Below are positions 23,041 to 34,600 of a stretch of DNA of 42,460 nucleotides, one piece after another. Under the pieces are notes generated by a model that saw nothing but the letters and a program-made list of their open reading frames with translations, did no database searches and was not told the origin of the DNA. The stretch comes from Gnetum montanum (Eukaryota > Streptophyta > Gnetopsida > Gnetales > Gnetaceae): the NCBI GenBank assembly GCA_015680685.1, contig MNCI01008985.1:97843-140302 (forward strand), given 5' to 3'. Position 1 is the first letter of the stretch. Each line of letters opens with the position of its first letter. The translations under genes and the position numbers were made by a program.

Positions 23041-23140
23041 GTCCAAGTACGACGATAAACTACCACCGCATACGTACACATAATTTACGTTGCCTAGAAA
23101 TGCGTAAAAACCCCTACCAGCTCACTTTGCCCTCTATTTA

Positions 23141-26100
23141 TTGGCAAGAGCAAGCCTGATGGATTACCAGCATCTATTCAAACCATTGACCATCGATGGA
23201 CCATACGGAAAGATCACAAGAGAAATCAACATAAATTCTATCAACTTAGGTCCATCAATAGATGATACATTCATAGCCTCAACGCAACAACTATTAGACA
23301 ACTATGAAGGTATGACAAAATCCCTGGACATAGAAGCTAATAGCATCACTGAAGACCCTTTAACTGAAACCCCCATACCCATGCCTAACAATGAAGTTAA
23401 GATATTAAAATTGAGCACATTATTGCCACCCCAACTTACCAAAGGTATAGAACACGTGCTTCAAGATAACATAAAAGCATTCACTTGGTCTTACACTGAC
23501 ATGCTTGGGTTAGATCCTCAAATCGTACAGCAAAATATTATACTCGCTAGTGAAACAAAAGGAAAGAAAGGTTAAGCCTAAGGTAGCATTGGCAGTTCAC
23601 AATGAGATCACCAAACTTTATCATGCTGGGTTCATACGGGCTATCGACTATGTTGACTAGGTATCCAACATGGTCATTGTCCCAAAGAAGAACGGAAGCA
23701 TCCACCTCTGTATTGACTTTCAGGATCTCAACATTGCAACCATAAAAGATGATTTCCCCCTGCCTAGCATTGATCGACTAGTTGATTTGACCGCTAGACA
23801 TGCCGTGTTATCTTTCATGGATGGCTTTTCAGGATATAACCAGATACGCATTAACCCAGAACATCAACTCTGGACTACCTTTATGACACCATGGAGTACT
23901 TTTTGTTACACGATGATGCCATTCGGTCTCAAGAACGCCAGGGCCACATATCAAAGGGTAATGACATTTATTTTTAGTGATTACATACTTCATTCGCTCA
24001 ATGATTATGTGGATGACATTGCAATTAAATCAAAAACACTAGAGCAACACATCCAAGACTTAGATTTGGTCCTAAAACGTTGCTTAAAATATGAACTTAG
24101 GCTCAACCCAAAGAAATGTGTCTTCGGGGTAAAAACGGGCAAGATGCTAGGTTTTGTAGTGTCAAAAACAGGAATACAAGTAGATCCAGATAAGGTTAAA
24201 GCTATCATCAATCTAAAACCACCAAGCAACCTTACAGAACTTCGAGGTCTACAAGGTAGATTACAGTTCATCAGGTGTTTCATAGAAAAACTGATGGACA
24301 AGTTGAAACCTATGAACCATTTGCTACAAAAGAATGTCCACTTTGAATGGACTCCACAATGCTAGGAAGCATTTGATAACATTAAAACGGCACTTGTTCA
24401 ACTACCAACAGTGTACCCTCCACAGAACAATAAACCCTTTTATCTCTACCTTGCCACGTCGAATTCATCGATCACATCTATGCTTTGTCAGAAACGAGAA
24501 GATGAAACCGAAGTCCCTGTGTACTATTTAAGCCATGCATTAGTTGCCCATGAAAAGAAGTACAACGAGGTGGAGAGATCATGTTTAGCCATTGTCTTTT
24601 CCCTAAAGAAATGGCAACATTACCTCTTCCATAACCAAGTCAACATAATCTGCAAAGATAATGTGCTCAGAGCCATCACCAGTAACATTTACGAATCAAG
24701 TAGAATAGCGTGTTGGAAAGCCATGATAGCTGAGTTCGACCTACATTACATATCGCAGTCATCAGTCAAGGGTCAAGCCATAGCAAACCAACTAACTACA
24801 TCACCAACACATGATCAAGCAACAATAGAGCCAAAGTTTCCAGACGAAAACGTGAGCACGATAGACATAGTTCCCAATTATTACAAAGCCATTTTGAACT
24901 TTGATGGAGCATCCACCTCTCGAGGGGGAAGTGTTGCCACCGTCATCACCTATCCCTCTAGGGAGATCTGACCCTTTGCTTACCGCTTCAACTTTCACTA
25001 TACCAACAACATAGCAGAGTATGAGGGTCTCCTTAGGGGCCTTACGGCAGCGTTAGCTTCCAACATCACGTGACTTGTCATCAAAGGAGACTCACAACTA
25101 GTTTTAAACCAAGTCATAGACATCTATACATGTAAAGCGCAACATTTACAACCATACTGTGATTTGGCTAAGCACTTACTAAAGCGATTCGAAAGTATAG
25201 ATGTGCAACATGTTTCCAGAAACGATAACACCATTGCAGATGCACTTGCCATGCTAGCTCTAAACATATCGCCAAGCATGTTCCACATGTTTCCTAGCTC
25301 CATAATCAGTTGCACTACACCCATAACTGATACTCCCGATGAATTACCAATTGCATCCGTTAGTACAACACACGCGGTAGAAAGGTATGATGACATAAAA
25401 GAGTATCTTCTACATGGTGAAACACCGCAACATCTAACGAATGATCAAAAGGACGCAGTACGAAAAAATTCTTGACAATATGCACTGGTAGGAGACACGT
25501 TGTGTCGTCAATCCTACGAAGGCATACTGTTAACATGCGTTAGTAGCACTGATGGCCAAACCATCGTCAAGTAAGTACATGATGGACTATGGGGAGGACA
25601 TATAGCGCCTAAAGAAATGGCAACAAAAATAAGACGTCTGGGCTATTATTGGCCACACATGGAGTATGACTGTTTCTCTAAGGTCAAAACATGCAGTATC
25701 TATCAAAAACATAGCAATCTAATACATGTTCCACCAAATGAGTTGCATACAGCCCAAATCACCTGGCCCTTCCAGAAGTGGGGGTTAGACCTTATCAGGC
25801 CAATAACACCCTCATCTTTTGTAGGACATAGCTTCATCATAACCGCAACAGAGTATTTCACGAAGTGGGTTGAATCTACTCCCCTTAGAAAGACCACACC
25901 CAAACACATATGCAACTTCATTCTAGAAAACATTGTGACTCGTTTTGGCATTCCAATGACCATCATCACTGATAACGGGCCACAATTCAGTAGTGTCAAA
26001 ACTAGAACTTTTACTGAAAGCCTATGGATTAAACATTCATTTTCATCTCCATACTACCCTCAGAGAAATGGACAAGCTAAAGCTACAAAAAAATCCTCAT

Positions 26101-26200
26101 CACAGTGCTCAAAAGGATGCTTACTCAAAGTAAGAAAAGATGGCATGAACAGCTGGTATATGCACTATGGGCTTATTGCACTACGTCAAAGGTTAAGGCA
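23141..26200 (+). pseudogene. Element A pol: RT, degenerate RNase H, archaeal-type RNase H, truncated integrase
   Basis: RT: a linker (LTIDGPYGKITREI) leads, after a frameshift near 23575 and a stop at 23658, to VPKKNGSIHLCIDFQDLN, FMDGFSGYNQIRI and the catalytic YVDD (24006-24017). The first RNase H (about 24420-24800) keeps the fold words YYLSHALVAHEKKYNEVE but the first Asp is gone (LATSNSS). The second RNase H (about 24890-25260) keeps all four acidic residues: FDGAS, AEYEGLLRGL, KGDSQLV and NTIADALA. Integrase: HHCC zinc finger with the last Cys now Tyr (TCSIYQKH), WGLDLI, TDNGPQF (Asp at 25971), but Lys (26079-26081) at the DD35E Glu position. Further stops lie at 24363, 24969, 25073 and 25473, and a frameshift near 26090. 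The frame ends after LWAYCTTSK at the junction with foreign sequence. Confidence 0.9.
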
Positions 26201-27053
26201 AAGAGAAAAGATGATGTTTAGCCGAGTCCCTCGTTGGAGTGCTCTGAGGGGCTCGTTTGTGTTTTCATCTTTGGCTAGCGCTATTCTTCAACCTCCCGTA
26301 GGACAGGTGTTCCCTTCACAAGAAGAGTTGCATTACATCTATCAAGGGCTTTGACCTGCCTACGGATACCTTCCATACGACGAGTTGTGTTGCGCACATG
26401 CTGGAGTCTGCACTCTCAGGTAGCCATGTTAGTCAAGAGACTCGCTTCGCGATGCTGTAACGTTTGTTGCTGTAGCGAGATGCATTTGTGAGAACAAGGT
26501 CTTGCTGGCTGCTAGCATTTTTGTTACTCTTGGGCACCGTTGTTGGTGTGATATGCCCAAAGCAAGAAGGCTAGTAGCAACCCTGGTAATGCCAGCGTAG
26601 AGGAGCTGGCCTCCAAGGCATCGGGAGCTATTATGGGCGCAGATGCACTAGAATCCCCACCAAAGGAATGCATGCTCAACCCAGCTATGGGATCAACTAC
26701 CACATAGCTAAACATTGTGCAAGCTGAGACCTTGGTAGGGAACTGAAGAGCAATAATATTGTGGCTAGGCCACAATATTGTCAGCACCCCAGAAGTGGGA
26801 ACGAGCCCAGGAACTACCGTCAGGGCGATGGGCCGTGGCGACAGTAGGTTCGAAGGGCCCATGTGACATCATACGATGTCTTCGAAGGGTCAGCATGACA
26901 CCGAAGGTGGCAACACCATGCATTTTTAGGACTGCAATCTCCTTCTGTCGAGAACTGCATCTTGGAGCTGTAAAGTCCCACCCACGCACTGACATCACGC
27001 CCCTTCGTTCGTCATGTATCTGGTGGTGGTGCATGCTGAGGGTGCAACACGAA
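26201..27053. other. Tail-to-tail junction between elements A and B
   Basis: Left border: the A integrase stops in mid-domain. Right border: the 3' repeat array of B. The TGTAGCAAT start and TACA end of the family LTR are absent, so neither 3' LTR is present. The sequence is richer in G and C than the left part of the window and has short open frames on both strands, none with a recognisable domain. It may be residual 3' UTR of B plus unknown DNA. Confidence 0.5.
26755..26779. repeat. Short perfect hairpin in the A/B junction
   Basis: Arms AATATTGTGGC (26755-26765) and GCCACAATATT (26769-26779) with a 3-base loop. It lies inside the junction region. It may be a recombination scar or just a secondary-structure element. 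Confidence 0.7.
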
Positions 27054-27340
27054 CCCAGTTTAAAGTCTTGGTAGATCATGTGCTAGTTTAAGGTCCCAGT
27101 GGGCTGCTATGCTGGTTTAAAGTCCCAGCAGACCGTACATGCCAGTTTTACATTGTAGCAGACTTGCAATGCTAGTTTATAGTCATAGTGGACTAACAGT
27201 ACCAGTTTTATGTCGTAGCGGATGGTCGCCGCCAGTTTAACGTCGTGGCAAATACTGCTCGACGCTACTAGTTTATCATCATTACTAATGCTTCCTGGTG
27301 CAACTGCTAGTTTATCATTGTAGCAGACGGTGTTTGTTGT
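27054..27340 (-). repeat. 30-bp palindromic array after integrase (element B 3' UTR)
   Basis: About nine units, period 29-30 bp in the first half. On the plus strand they read GCTAGTTTAAGGTCCCAGTGG, GCTGGTTTAAAGTCCCAGCAG, GCTAGTTTATAGTCATAGTGG and so on. This is the same unit and the same orientation relative to the element as the array before RT in A. It begins 13 bp after the pol stop codon. Confidence 0.85.
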
Positions 27341-27352
27341 TGTCGTTGCACT

Positions 27353-30300
27353 TCAGACGTAGTACAGCTTGAGGTACGTGTGGTTCATTAGGTTGGCGAA
27401 CTCATTGCCTTCCATGTCCGCCAGTTTGAAGGCTCCATTCCCAAAGGCTTTAGTGACCACATAAGGTCCTTTCTAGTTGGTTGAGAATTTACTCACGTGC
27501 TCATGGATGGCCTTGAGAGTGAGGTATTCCTTTTGCACTATCCATCTATGTAGGTTTGCACGGTGCTTCTGCTGTTGTTTGTTCTAATAGTGCTCGATTC
27601 ATCTCAGTGTCTACACATGTTCCTCCTCCACTGAGTCGAGGTCAATGGTTTGGATTCGTTGTTCTGGGCTTTGCTCATGACGTCGGACAGGATCATCCGA
27701 AGTGAGGGTACTTGCAACTCAAGAGGCAATACAACTTCAGATCTGTAAACAAGACTGTAAGGGGTCTTACTTGTTGCAGTTCTGCAAGTCATTCAGTAGG
27801 CTCAGAGGATGTAGAGTATTTGCTTGTGCCACCGCCTCTTGCTGTTATTAAGCATCCGCTTTAGCAAGTTGATGATGGACTTATTTGTAGCCTTACCTAC
27901 CCATTTTCCTATGGATAATAAGGGGAAGAAAATGATTGTTTAATGCCTAGATTGCTACAGAAGGTTTGGGTTTCCATATTGTTGAATTGTGGCCCATTGT
28001 TGGTCACAATAGTCATTGGAAGCCCAAACCTAGTTATGATGTTATCGAGGATGAAATGGCAGATTTGCTGAGACGTTTTTTTCCTCAGGGGAATAGCTTC
28101 CACATACTTAATAAAATACTCTACGGTGATGATAATGAAGCTATGCCCTGCAGAGGACTTAGGCATGGTAGGCCCTATGAGGTCTAGTCCCCATCATTGG
28201 AAGGGCCATGTGATTTGCGTTGGGTGCAGGTCTGTAGGTGCTATGTGTATGAGATTTGCATATCTCTAGCATGTGTCACATGTCTTAACTTTCAATAGGC
28301 AATCATGCTCCATGTAGGGACAGTAGTACCCTAGGCATCTGATTTTCATAGCCATAGCCCTGGGTGCTATGTGTCCACCGCACAGCCCTTCATGAACCTC
28401 ATTAACTACCTTTTGTGCCTGCTCACCACCCATGCATGCTAGCAATATCCCATCGTAGGATCGTCCGCACAGGGCATCAATTCCCTTAAGTACATATTGC
28501 TGAGCACTCTTGAGGATTGCATCTCTCTGAGCCAATGTCAATCCACCTAGGGGTTCACCATGTTATAAATAATATTTAATGTTATTGTACCACTCCGAGG
28601 TATCCGCAGCATCGACAGAGGCCATGTGTTCCACCTGAGTGGTGGGCTTGATACATTCTGTGATCGTGATTGGTAGGTTTTCCAAATAATGTGATGGGAT
28701 GTTTAACGCGAGGGTAGCTAGGGCATCTGCTACGGTGTTCTCATTACGTGGCATATGTTGCACATCAGTGGTCACGAATTACTTTAGTAGGATTTTTTCT
28801 AGGTCATAGTAGGGTTGCAGGTGCGTATCCTTGCAAGCGTAGACTTTGGTGATTTGATTCACGACTAGTTGTGAATCTCCCTGGATCACCAGGTGTTGTA
28901 TACGTAGTGCACAGGTAGTTAAGAGGCCTCTGAGTAGCCCCTCATATTCTACCATGTTGTTGGTGCAAGGGAATGTAAATCGATAAGCAGATGGGTGCAT
29001 TTCCCTAGAGGGGAATGTGATCGTGGCAGCGGTGCTACCTCCTAGCGTGGTTGAGGTGTTGTCGAAGTGTAAGGCCACCTTGAAATGCGATGAGATGATG
29101 GTGACATTGCTAACATATTCTTCTGGGAACTCAAGATCTATGGTTTCCTGGTCGTCGACTGGCGAGGCCGTAAGTTGGGTTACTATGGCTATGTTAACGA
29201 TTGACTTACATAGCATAGTTCAAACTCCACGGTTATTTCTTTCCATCAAGCTATCTTGCCACTTTCATACAGGTTGCTGATGCTAGCCCAGAGTATGTTT
29301 CTTTTGCAAATGATGTTGGTTGTGCTACGAAACAGATAATGTCGTCACTTTTTTAGTGCGAATACCAAGGCTAGGCAATTCCTCTCCACTTCGTTGTATT
29401 TTGCCTCATATGCTATTAGTGCATGGCTTAGGTAGTACACTAGTATCTCAGAACTATCGTCCTACTTCTGACATAGCAGCGTCACTATGGATGTGTCAGA
29501 GGTGGCAAGGTATATGAAGAAAGGCTTGTCCCTTTGCGATGGGTGCACCATTGGGAGGTGAGAGAGCTCCTTATTCAGGTTGTCGAAGGCTTGTTGACAC
29601 TGGGTTGTCCACTCGAAGTCAACTCCCTTCTTTAGAAGATGTTGGATGGGGTGTAACTTGTCAATCATCCTTGCTATAAACTTCTGAATTAATTGCACTC
29701 TACCTTGTAAACCACGTAACTCCTTAAGGTTTGTGGGAGGTGCTAGGTTGATGATGGCCTTATCTTTTTCTGGGTCCACCCGTATTCTAGCCTCCGATAC
29801 TATGAACCCTAACATGCGTCCAATCTTTACTCTGAAGACGCACTTCTTAGGATTGAGACATAAGTCGTGCATTTGGCAGCACTTGAGGACTACCCCTAGA
29901 TCGCATGGGTGATCGGCTACCTCTTTGGACTTAACCATTGTATCATCTACGTAATCATTTAATGTTTCTAGGATGTAGTCGCTGAAGATGTAGGTCATGG
30001 CTCGCTAGTAGGTTGCTCCAGAATTTTTAAGCCTGAAAGACATCATGGTATAGCAGAAGGTTCCCCACGGAGTCATGAAGGTTGTTGACAGCTGGTGCTT
30101 TGGGTTGATACGGATTTGGTTGTATCTGAAGAAGCCATCCATGAAGGATAGCAAAGCATGACCAGCCATGGTATTGATGAGTTGATCAATGCTCAGGAGT
30201 GGGAAGTTATCTTTGATCATTGCTTTGTTCAAGTCTCAGAAATCTATATAGATTCATATCCTTCCTATTTTCTTTGAAACTACAATGATGTTGGACACCC

Positions 30301-30933
30301 ACTCTGAATAGTCGATCACGTGGATGAAGCTTGCTCAGTACAACTTAGTGATTTCATCCCTCATGGCTAGTTCGATTTCTAGCTTAATCTTATGCACCAT
30401 TTGCTTAACTGCCTTTACATGTGGGTCTAGGACGATATTGTGTTGAATCAGCTGCAGGTCCAGACCCGGCATGTCGCTGTACAACCATGCGAAGACATCA
30501 ATCTAGTCTTGCAAATTTTTAACTATGCCTTCATGTATTTGTGTGTCTAGGAGGGAGCTAAGTCTTAACATCTTTACCTTCCCCTTTGAAGTGTTTATAG
30601 ATGTCTCGACAAGAGGGTCCTCGGTTACATCCCCAACCTCTAAGTCTAGGGCTTGGATGAGGTTTCTGGGCCAATCCGGGATGCTTCTAAGGTTGCTATA
30701 GTGTTAATCGTAGTTGACCCCCAGTCGATCATATCGGGGTTCAACTATCTCACAAGCTTGCTTTGTGGCCCTGCTAGCATTAAAGGCGTGGAAAGGACAC
30801 GATGGATTCCCATCTCTTACTTGACCTGCCATCATAAGATGAAAGCCTAGGTAAGGGTCATCAGAGATTGTGTGAAATGCAAATCTGCAAAGCAACACTG
30901 AGATGCAACTTACCAAGTATGGCAATGTAAAGA
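27353..30933 (-). pseudogene. Element B pol: RT, RNase H, archaeal-type RNase H, integrase to its stop codon
   Basis: RT starts in a linker matching A (ALDLEVGDVTEDPLVETSI against SLDIEANSITEDPLTETPI). A plausible acceptor, TTTCAG, ends at 30934. RT has FMDGFFRYNQIRI and intact YVDD (29942-29953). RNase H 1 is degenerate (IYLATSDTS). RNase H 2 has FDNTST, VEYEGLLRGL, QGDSQLV and NTVADALA. Integrase keeps the full HHCC finger (VHEGLCGGH, KTCDTC) and WGLDLI. Its second Asp is Asn (TNNGPQF, codon 27999-28001), and its Glu position reads Lys (27892-27894) after a one-base deletion. Unlike A, the C-terminal part survives: TPYSLVYRSEVVLPLEL, then GPYVVTKAFGNGAFKL, ending at TGA 27353-27355. Several TAG stops and frameshifts make it non-functional. 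Confidence 0.88.
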
Positions 30934-30943
30934 CTGAAATTTT

Positions 30944-31385
30944 TCTAGTTTAAGGTTGTGGCGGACCGCCAAGGTGCGAGAGTGTAGAGTTGCTAAAGAT
31001 ATAAAAATTGCTGATGTGAAGTGTGAAGTTATGTAGCTGTTGATATCCGAATGCCAAACTGCTAGTTTAATGTCATCTCAGACTACCATATTGTGACATG
31101 CAACATCTTGATATGCAAAATAATGATAAAAAGAAGAAAATTATGAGTACAAGGGGTATCGAACTGCCAATGTGGGAATGAAGACATGAAACTGCTAGAA
31201 AATGTGATACCGCCTATGTTGAAGTATATGAGGTAACTGCTAATGTAAGGATGTAGTTAGTTTAACGTCATTGTGGACTAGGAATGTTACGGGTCAAAAC
31301 TACTATTTTAGGGTCCTTTTAGACCCTGAAGGGTGCAACTACACTAGGCTCGTTAGTTTAAGGTCTTTTCGGACCCTTTATCAAA
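30944..31385 (-). repeat. Dispersed palindromic repeats before RT (element B)
   Basis: Five spaced copies of CTAGTTTAAGGTC-N5-GGAC on the plus strand (about 30945, 31060, 31257, 31302, 31350). The best hairpins are GGTCCTTTTAGACC and GGTCTTTTCGGACC. Position corresponds to the 30-bp array of A, but here the copies are separated by unique DNA. Confidence 0.7.
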
Positions 31386-31565
31386 AACAAATATTATTAT
31401 ATTTTCTTTCTTTTTCTTCAGGAAGCCGAGTAGTTGGCTTGAAGTGTGTCAAGGTTTAAATGCTAATAGTGTCATGATGTCATGGCAAGCATGCTACGTT
31501 GCATGGGGTGCTCTGCATTACTCGAAGAGAGAAAGAGGTAAGTTTCCCCATCTTGCCCTTATGGC

Positions 31566-31573
31566 TATAAATA
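31566..31573 (+). promoter_or_regulatory. TATA box of the antisense gene in element B
   Basis: TATAAATA within GGCTATAAATAGGG, a textbook plant TATA context. It lies 117 bp before the ATG at 31683 and 159 bp before the ATG at 31725. It is oriented towards the cassette, opposite to gag-pol. Confidence 0.65.
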
Positions 31574-31682
31574 GGGATTAAACCCATGTAATTTCGCTAT
31601 TTCCACCATAAGAGCGTAGAACCCTCATCAGAGCATTCAGCAATTTTGAAGGGCGGAGCAGTTGTGTTGATCAACTAGCGGG

Positions 31683-34600
31683 ATGAATTTCTACAATGAA
31701 GGTCATAAATCTGCGAGCAGGACCATGGCTCCTAAAACTCATTTGGTGCTTGTGAAGGTCGAGGAGGTGAAAAAGACCTTGAGGCATATGCCACAAGTGT
31801 GCATTCCGGTGCGGGAGAGTACACCGTTGACCCAATGAGTTTTCATGTCTCCTTTATCCCTTTTCATCTTGCACCTTCTGCCACTTTCTGCTCTGGTTTT
31901 ATGTCTTATTTGTTTTGCTATTTGTATTTTCTGCGATCGTGTTGTTTTAGCCTTTGTATTTCCACGGCCTCTTTTTTCTTTTGATCGTGGTTGTTATGCA
32001 AGGGTTTTGTTGTGATTGCATGCAAGGCCATTACCGTCACCATGGTTGTTGGGACTGTGGGGCTGGGGCCATTTAAGCTATTTGACCTTGGCATGCCATG
32101 ACGTAAAACCCTCAGGAGGATTTGGTTATGTGTGATGTGGCACTGCAGCTCGTGTTTTGTTTGAGTATGTTGTTAGTTGTCTTGCTGCTACGCTAAGCTA
32201 CTTGCATGTTCTCGCTATGCTAGGCTTTCGCATCCTTGCTACACTATGTATGGACAAAGGGTTATGCTATGCTATGTTATATTTATGGTCTGCTAGGCAC
32301 TACTATGTTGCACATGTATTGCGTTCAAATGTGATGCCAATATTTGCTAATTGCATCATGTAGGATAGGGCCAAGGTCTAGGCTGATCGTCTTGGACCTT
32401 AAAGGGGTCCTATGTCATGTGGGAAGACCTATGGCCAACGTTCCTCCTTCCCTGATACGTGTGGGAGATCAAGCGGTTTGGTTCAGGGAAGGGACACGAA
32501 ACTTCTTGCAATTCCTTCTTAACCACTTTAGTCTGATGTTTTGGTCATCCTTAGACGAGATGCAAGCATCTAGCATAATAGAGGTCATGCTGCCAAGGAC
32601 AAATCGGGGCATCCTAAGATACCTTTTCGACGACGCGACTACAAGTAGGCCAGGAGGAGGGTCCACCCAACACTCAACAGGGTTGAGGTGTTTAGCCTAG
32701 ATCTGGGATATGCCAAAATACCACAGGGGACCATCTATTGTGTTGGTAGGTGAGTTTTGCGTCTTTGCTTTGCTTGGTTGTGCAATGTTAGCCGTACCTG
32801 GCAGTGCTAATAATGTGTGCTTATCACCAGGTTCTATATTGACGATGATGGGGTTCATGACCAGCTGGGTGAGTTGGCCACGACGCAGCTAGCCCTACAG
32901 GAATTTGCCTCTACCAAGAGCCTGCGGACGGGTGTGATTGGTCATTACAGGGGAATACTGTTCTTACCTATGCATGCTCACCACTTTCTACAATCAGTGT
33001 AGGGTGAAGGGTTGGCTAGACAAGGAGTGGAGAGAATCTTTCAAGAAGGTCATGCTCGAAGTGGTTCTGGCAGTTGAACTCTAGCTATTCCCATCATCGT
33101 ATATACCTGGTGGGTTAATAGGCAGGTGCCACATGTCCAAGTGTTTTCATAGTTTTTTTTTGTTATGCTAAGTACATTTCTTGAACATTGTTGTAGGGGC
33201 AAAGAAGCTTTGTGAGGTGATGGTGGTAACTGCCAAGAGGCAAGGGGGAAACATCTACTTCAAATACGGTGAAGAAGTGGCAAGCCAGAGCTGGTTAGAA
33301 CGAGGGGCTATGAACCCCTTGCTCCAGAAAATTTGAAGGGTTGGGCTTATGGATTTGTTTATGGCTCTGAATTCGGGAGTCTCTGCTGCCGCGATTCTCT
33401 TCTTGGTCAACTCCTTCTCTGGGTAGGTGAGCCTTTTTCGTACATATGTGCAGGGTGTACAGGTGGTTATTGACATCAATGACAAGCTATTTGCGAATTT
33501 TTTTGGCATCCCTGCTGATGACACCGACGTGGTGTCGAAGGGCAAGTAGGAATTGACCCTTCAGAAACAACATATTGAGGAGTGGCTGAGGCTCACCAAG
33601 GAGTGAAAGGGGTTCCCTATGGAAAAGCTTAAGGATGGTCCTGCCATGGGGATATACCCGATTTTCCGTGCCCATGCATTCCCTCAACTGCTCACCCAAG
33701 GGAAGGTCTTGGGGCTTGAGCAGGCTTGGGTAATGCAAGAAGTCATGGAGGAGGGGGCCCGTTACAACTAGGCCGAATTCCTATGTAGTGGTTTGCAGGC
33801 TGAGATTTTGGGACTCCATGAGCAAACGAAGTCCCACTCTAACATACACTATGCCTTCTACATAGGCTATTTAAAGTGCTTCGTGGAGTTCCTGGTGGTC
33901 CAGGAGGATGGAGTCTAGACTGAGCTAGATCTCGACCAGATTCCCAAGCCATGGATTCAATAGGTCCTTTGGACTATGTAAGCCCAGGATCCCCCAAAAA
34001 TGGTCAGGGAGTTGTTGTTTGTAACAACTAAAGGCCTAGCAGTTCGTAGCACTTGTGGCCAGGATAGTGTGGGAGAGACGTCCCCTATCATAACCAGTAA
34101 TGTGATGCAGGGTGAATGTCTCATAGCTGAGACTGTGCCTATGAAGCTACGAAGGAAGAGACCTCCCCTAGCCAAGGAAAGCCCTCATGAAGAGGAGGGA
34201 CAAAGACTGCGACTCAAGCTGCGGCAGATGCAACCCCCCATTGGTAAGCATTTTTATATAATGTTTACTTTGCTATTGTCTGCTATCCTATGCTTTGTTA
34301 GGCAATGCATCGTAGTGTGGCATCTGTTTTGAGTTAACTTGTTTTGAATTGACGTATGTATGCCCTTTTGTGAGCAGAAGAAGAAGAAGACGAAGAAGAT
34401 GATGATGAGGAAGTGTCAGCCCTCAAGACGGGGGTGAAATAAAGACATGGGGGCCCCGGCTTTGGAGGAAAAGGCCCAAGTTAGGAATAATAGAGCTCCT
34501 GCCTCTAGGGTAGGGGCTCTTGCCATTAGGGAGCCTCTTCCTACCAATGAAGAGGTACCTCCCCAAAATAAAAAAGACACTAGTCTCCTAAAAGAAAAGG

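Larger units (their letters stand above)
12336..26200 (+). mobile_element. Element A: Tat-type Ty3/gypsy retrotransposon, 3'-truncated, with antisense cassette
   Basis: Order on the plus strand: 5' LTR (12336-13179), primer site (13185), repeat-rich leader, gag-protease (13979-18004), minus-strand gene cassette (18710-22255), RT, RNase H, second RNase H and integrase (23141-26200). The archaeal-type second RNase H after the usual one is the hallmark of the Tat clade (Ogre, Retand, TatII-VI), as established for plant gypsy elements. Ogre relatives are known to separate protease from RT by an intron. Here that interval is filled by an opposite-strand gene. The integrase breaks off near 26200 after CTTSK and no copy of the LTR is seen downstream, so the 3' end is lost. 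The flank 12331-12335 (CCTGT) would be the left target duplication, but its partner cannot be found. Confidence 0.85.

Noticed and set aside
22736-23083. Open frame with a 10-residue repeat (ALNCHIQPSK units)
   Set aside because: It is a translation of the 30-bp palindromic array, with no start context and no homologous frame in element B.
26469-26495. TGTAGCGAGATGC as a possible start of the missing 3' LTR of element A
   Set aside because: Only the first six bases match the A LTR start; the following sequence does not continue as LTR.
26524-26862. 112-codon minus-strand frame in the junction region
   Set aside because: No recognisable domain, and overlapping frames on the plus strand are also open; not enough support for a gene.
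33420-33455. Possible intron in exon 4 of the B cassette (GTAGGTGAG ... TGTGCAG)
   Set aside because: The aligned exon 4 of element A reads straight through this place, and removing it would break the equal 1047-nt lengths.
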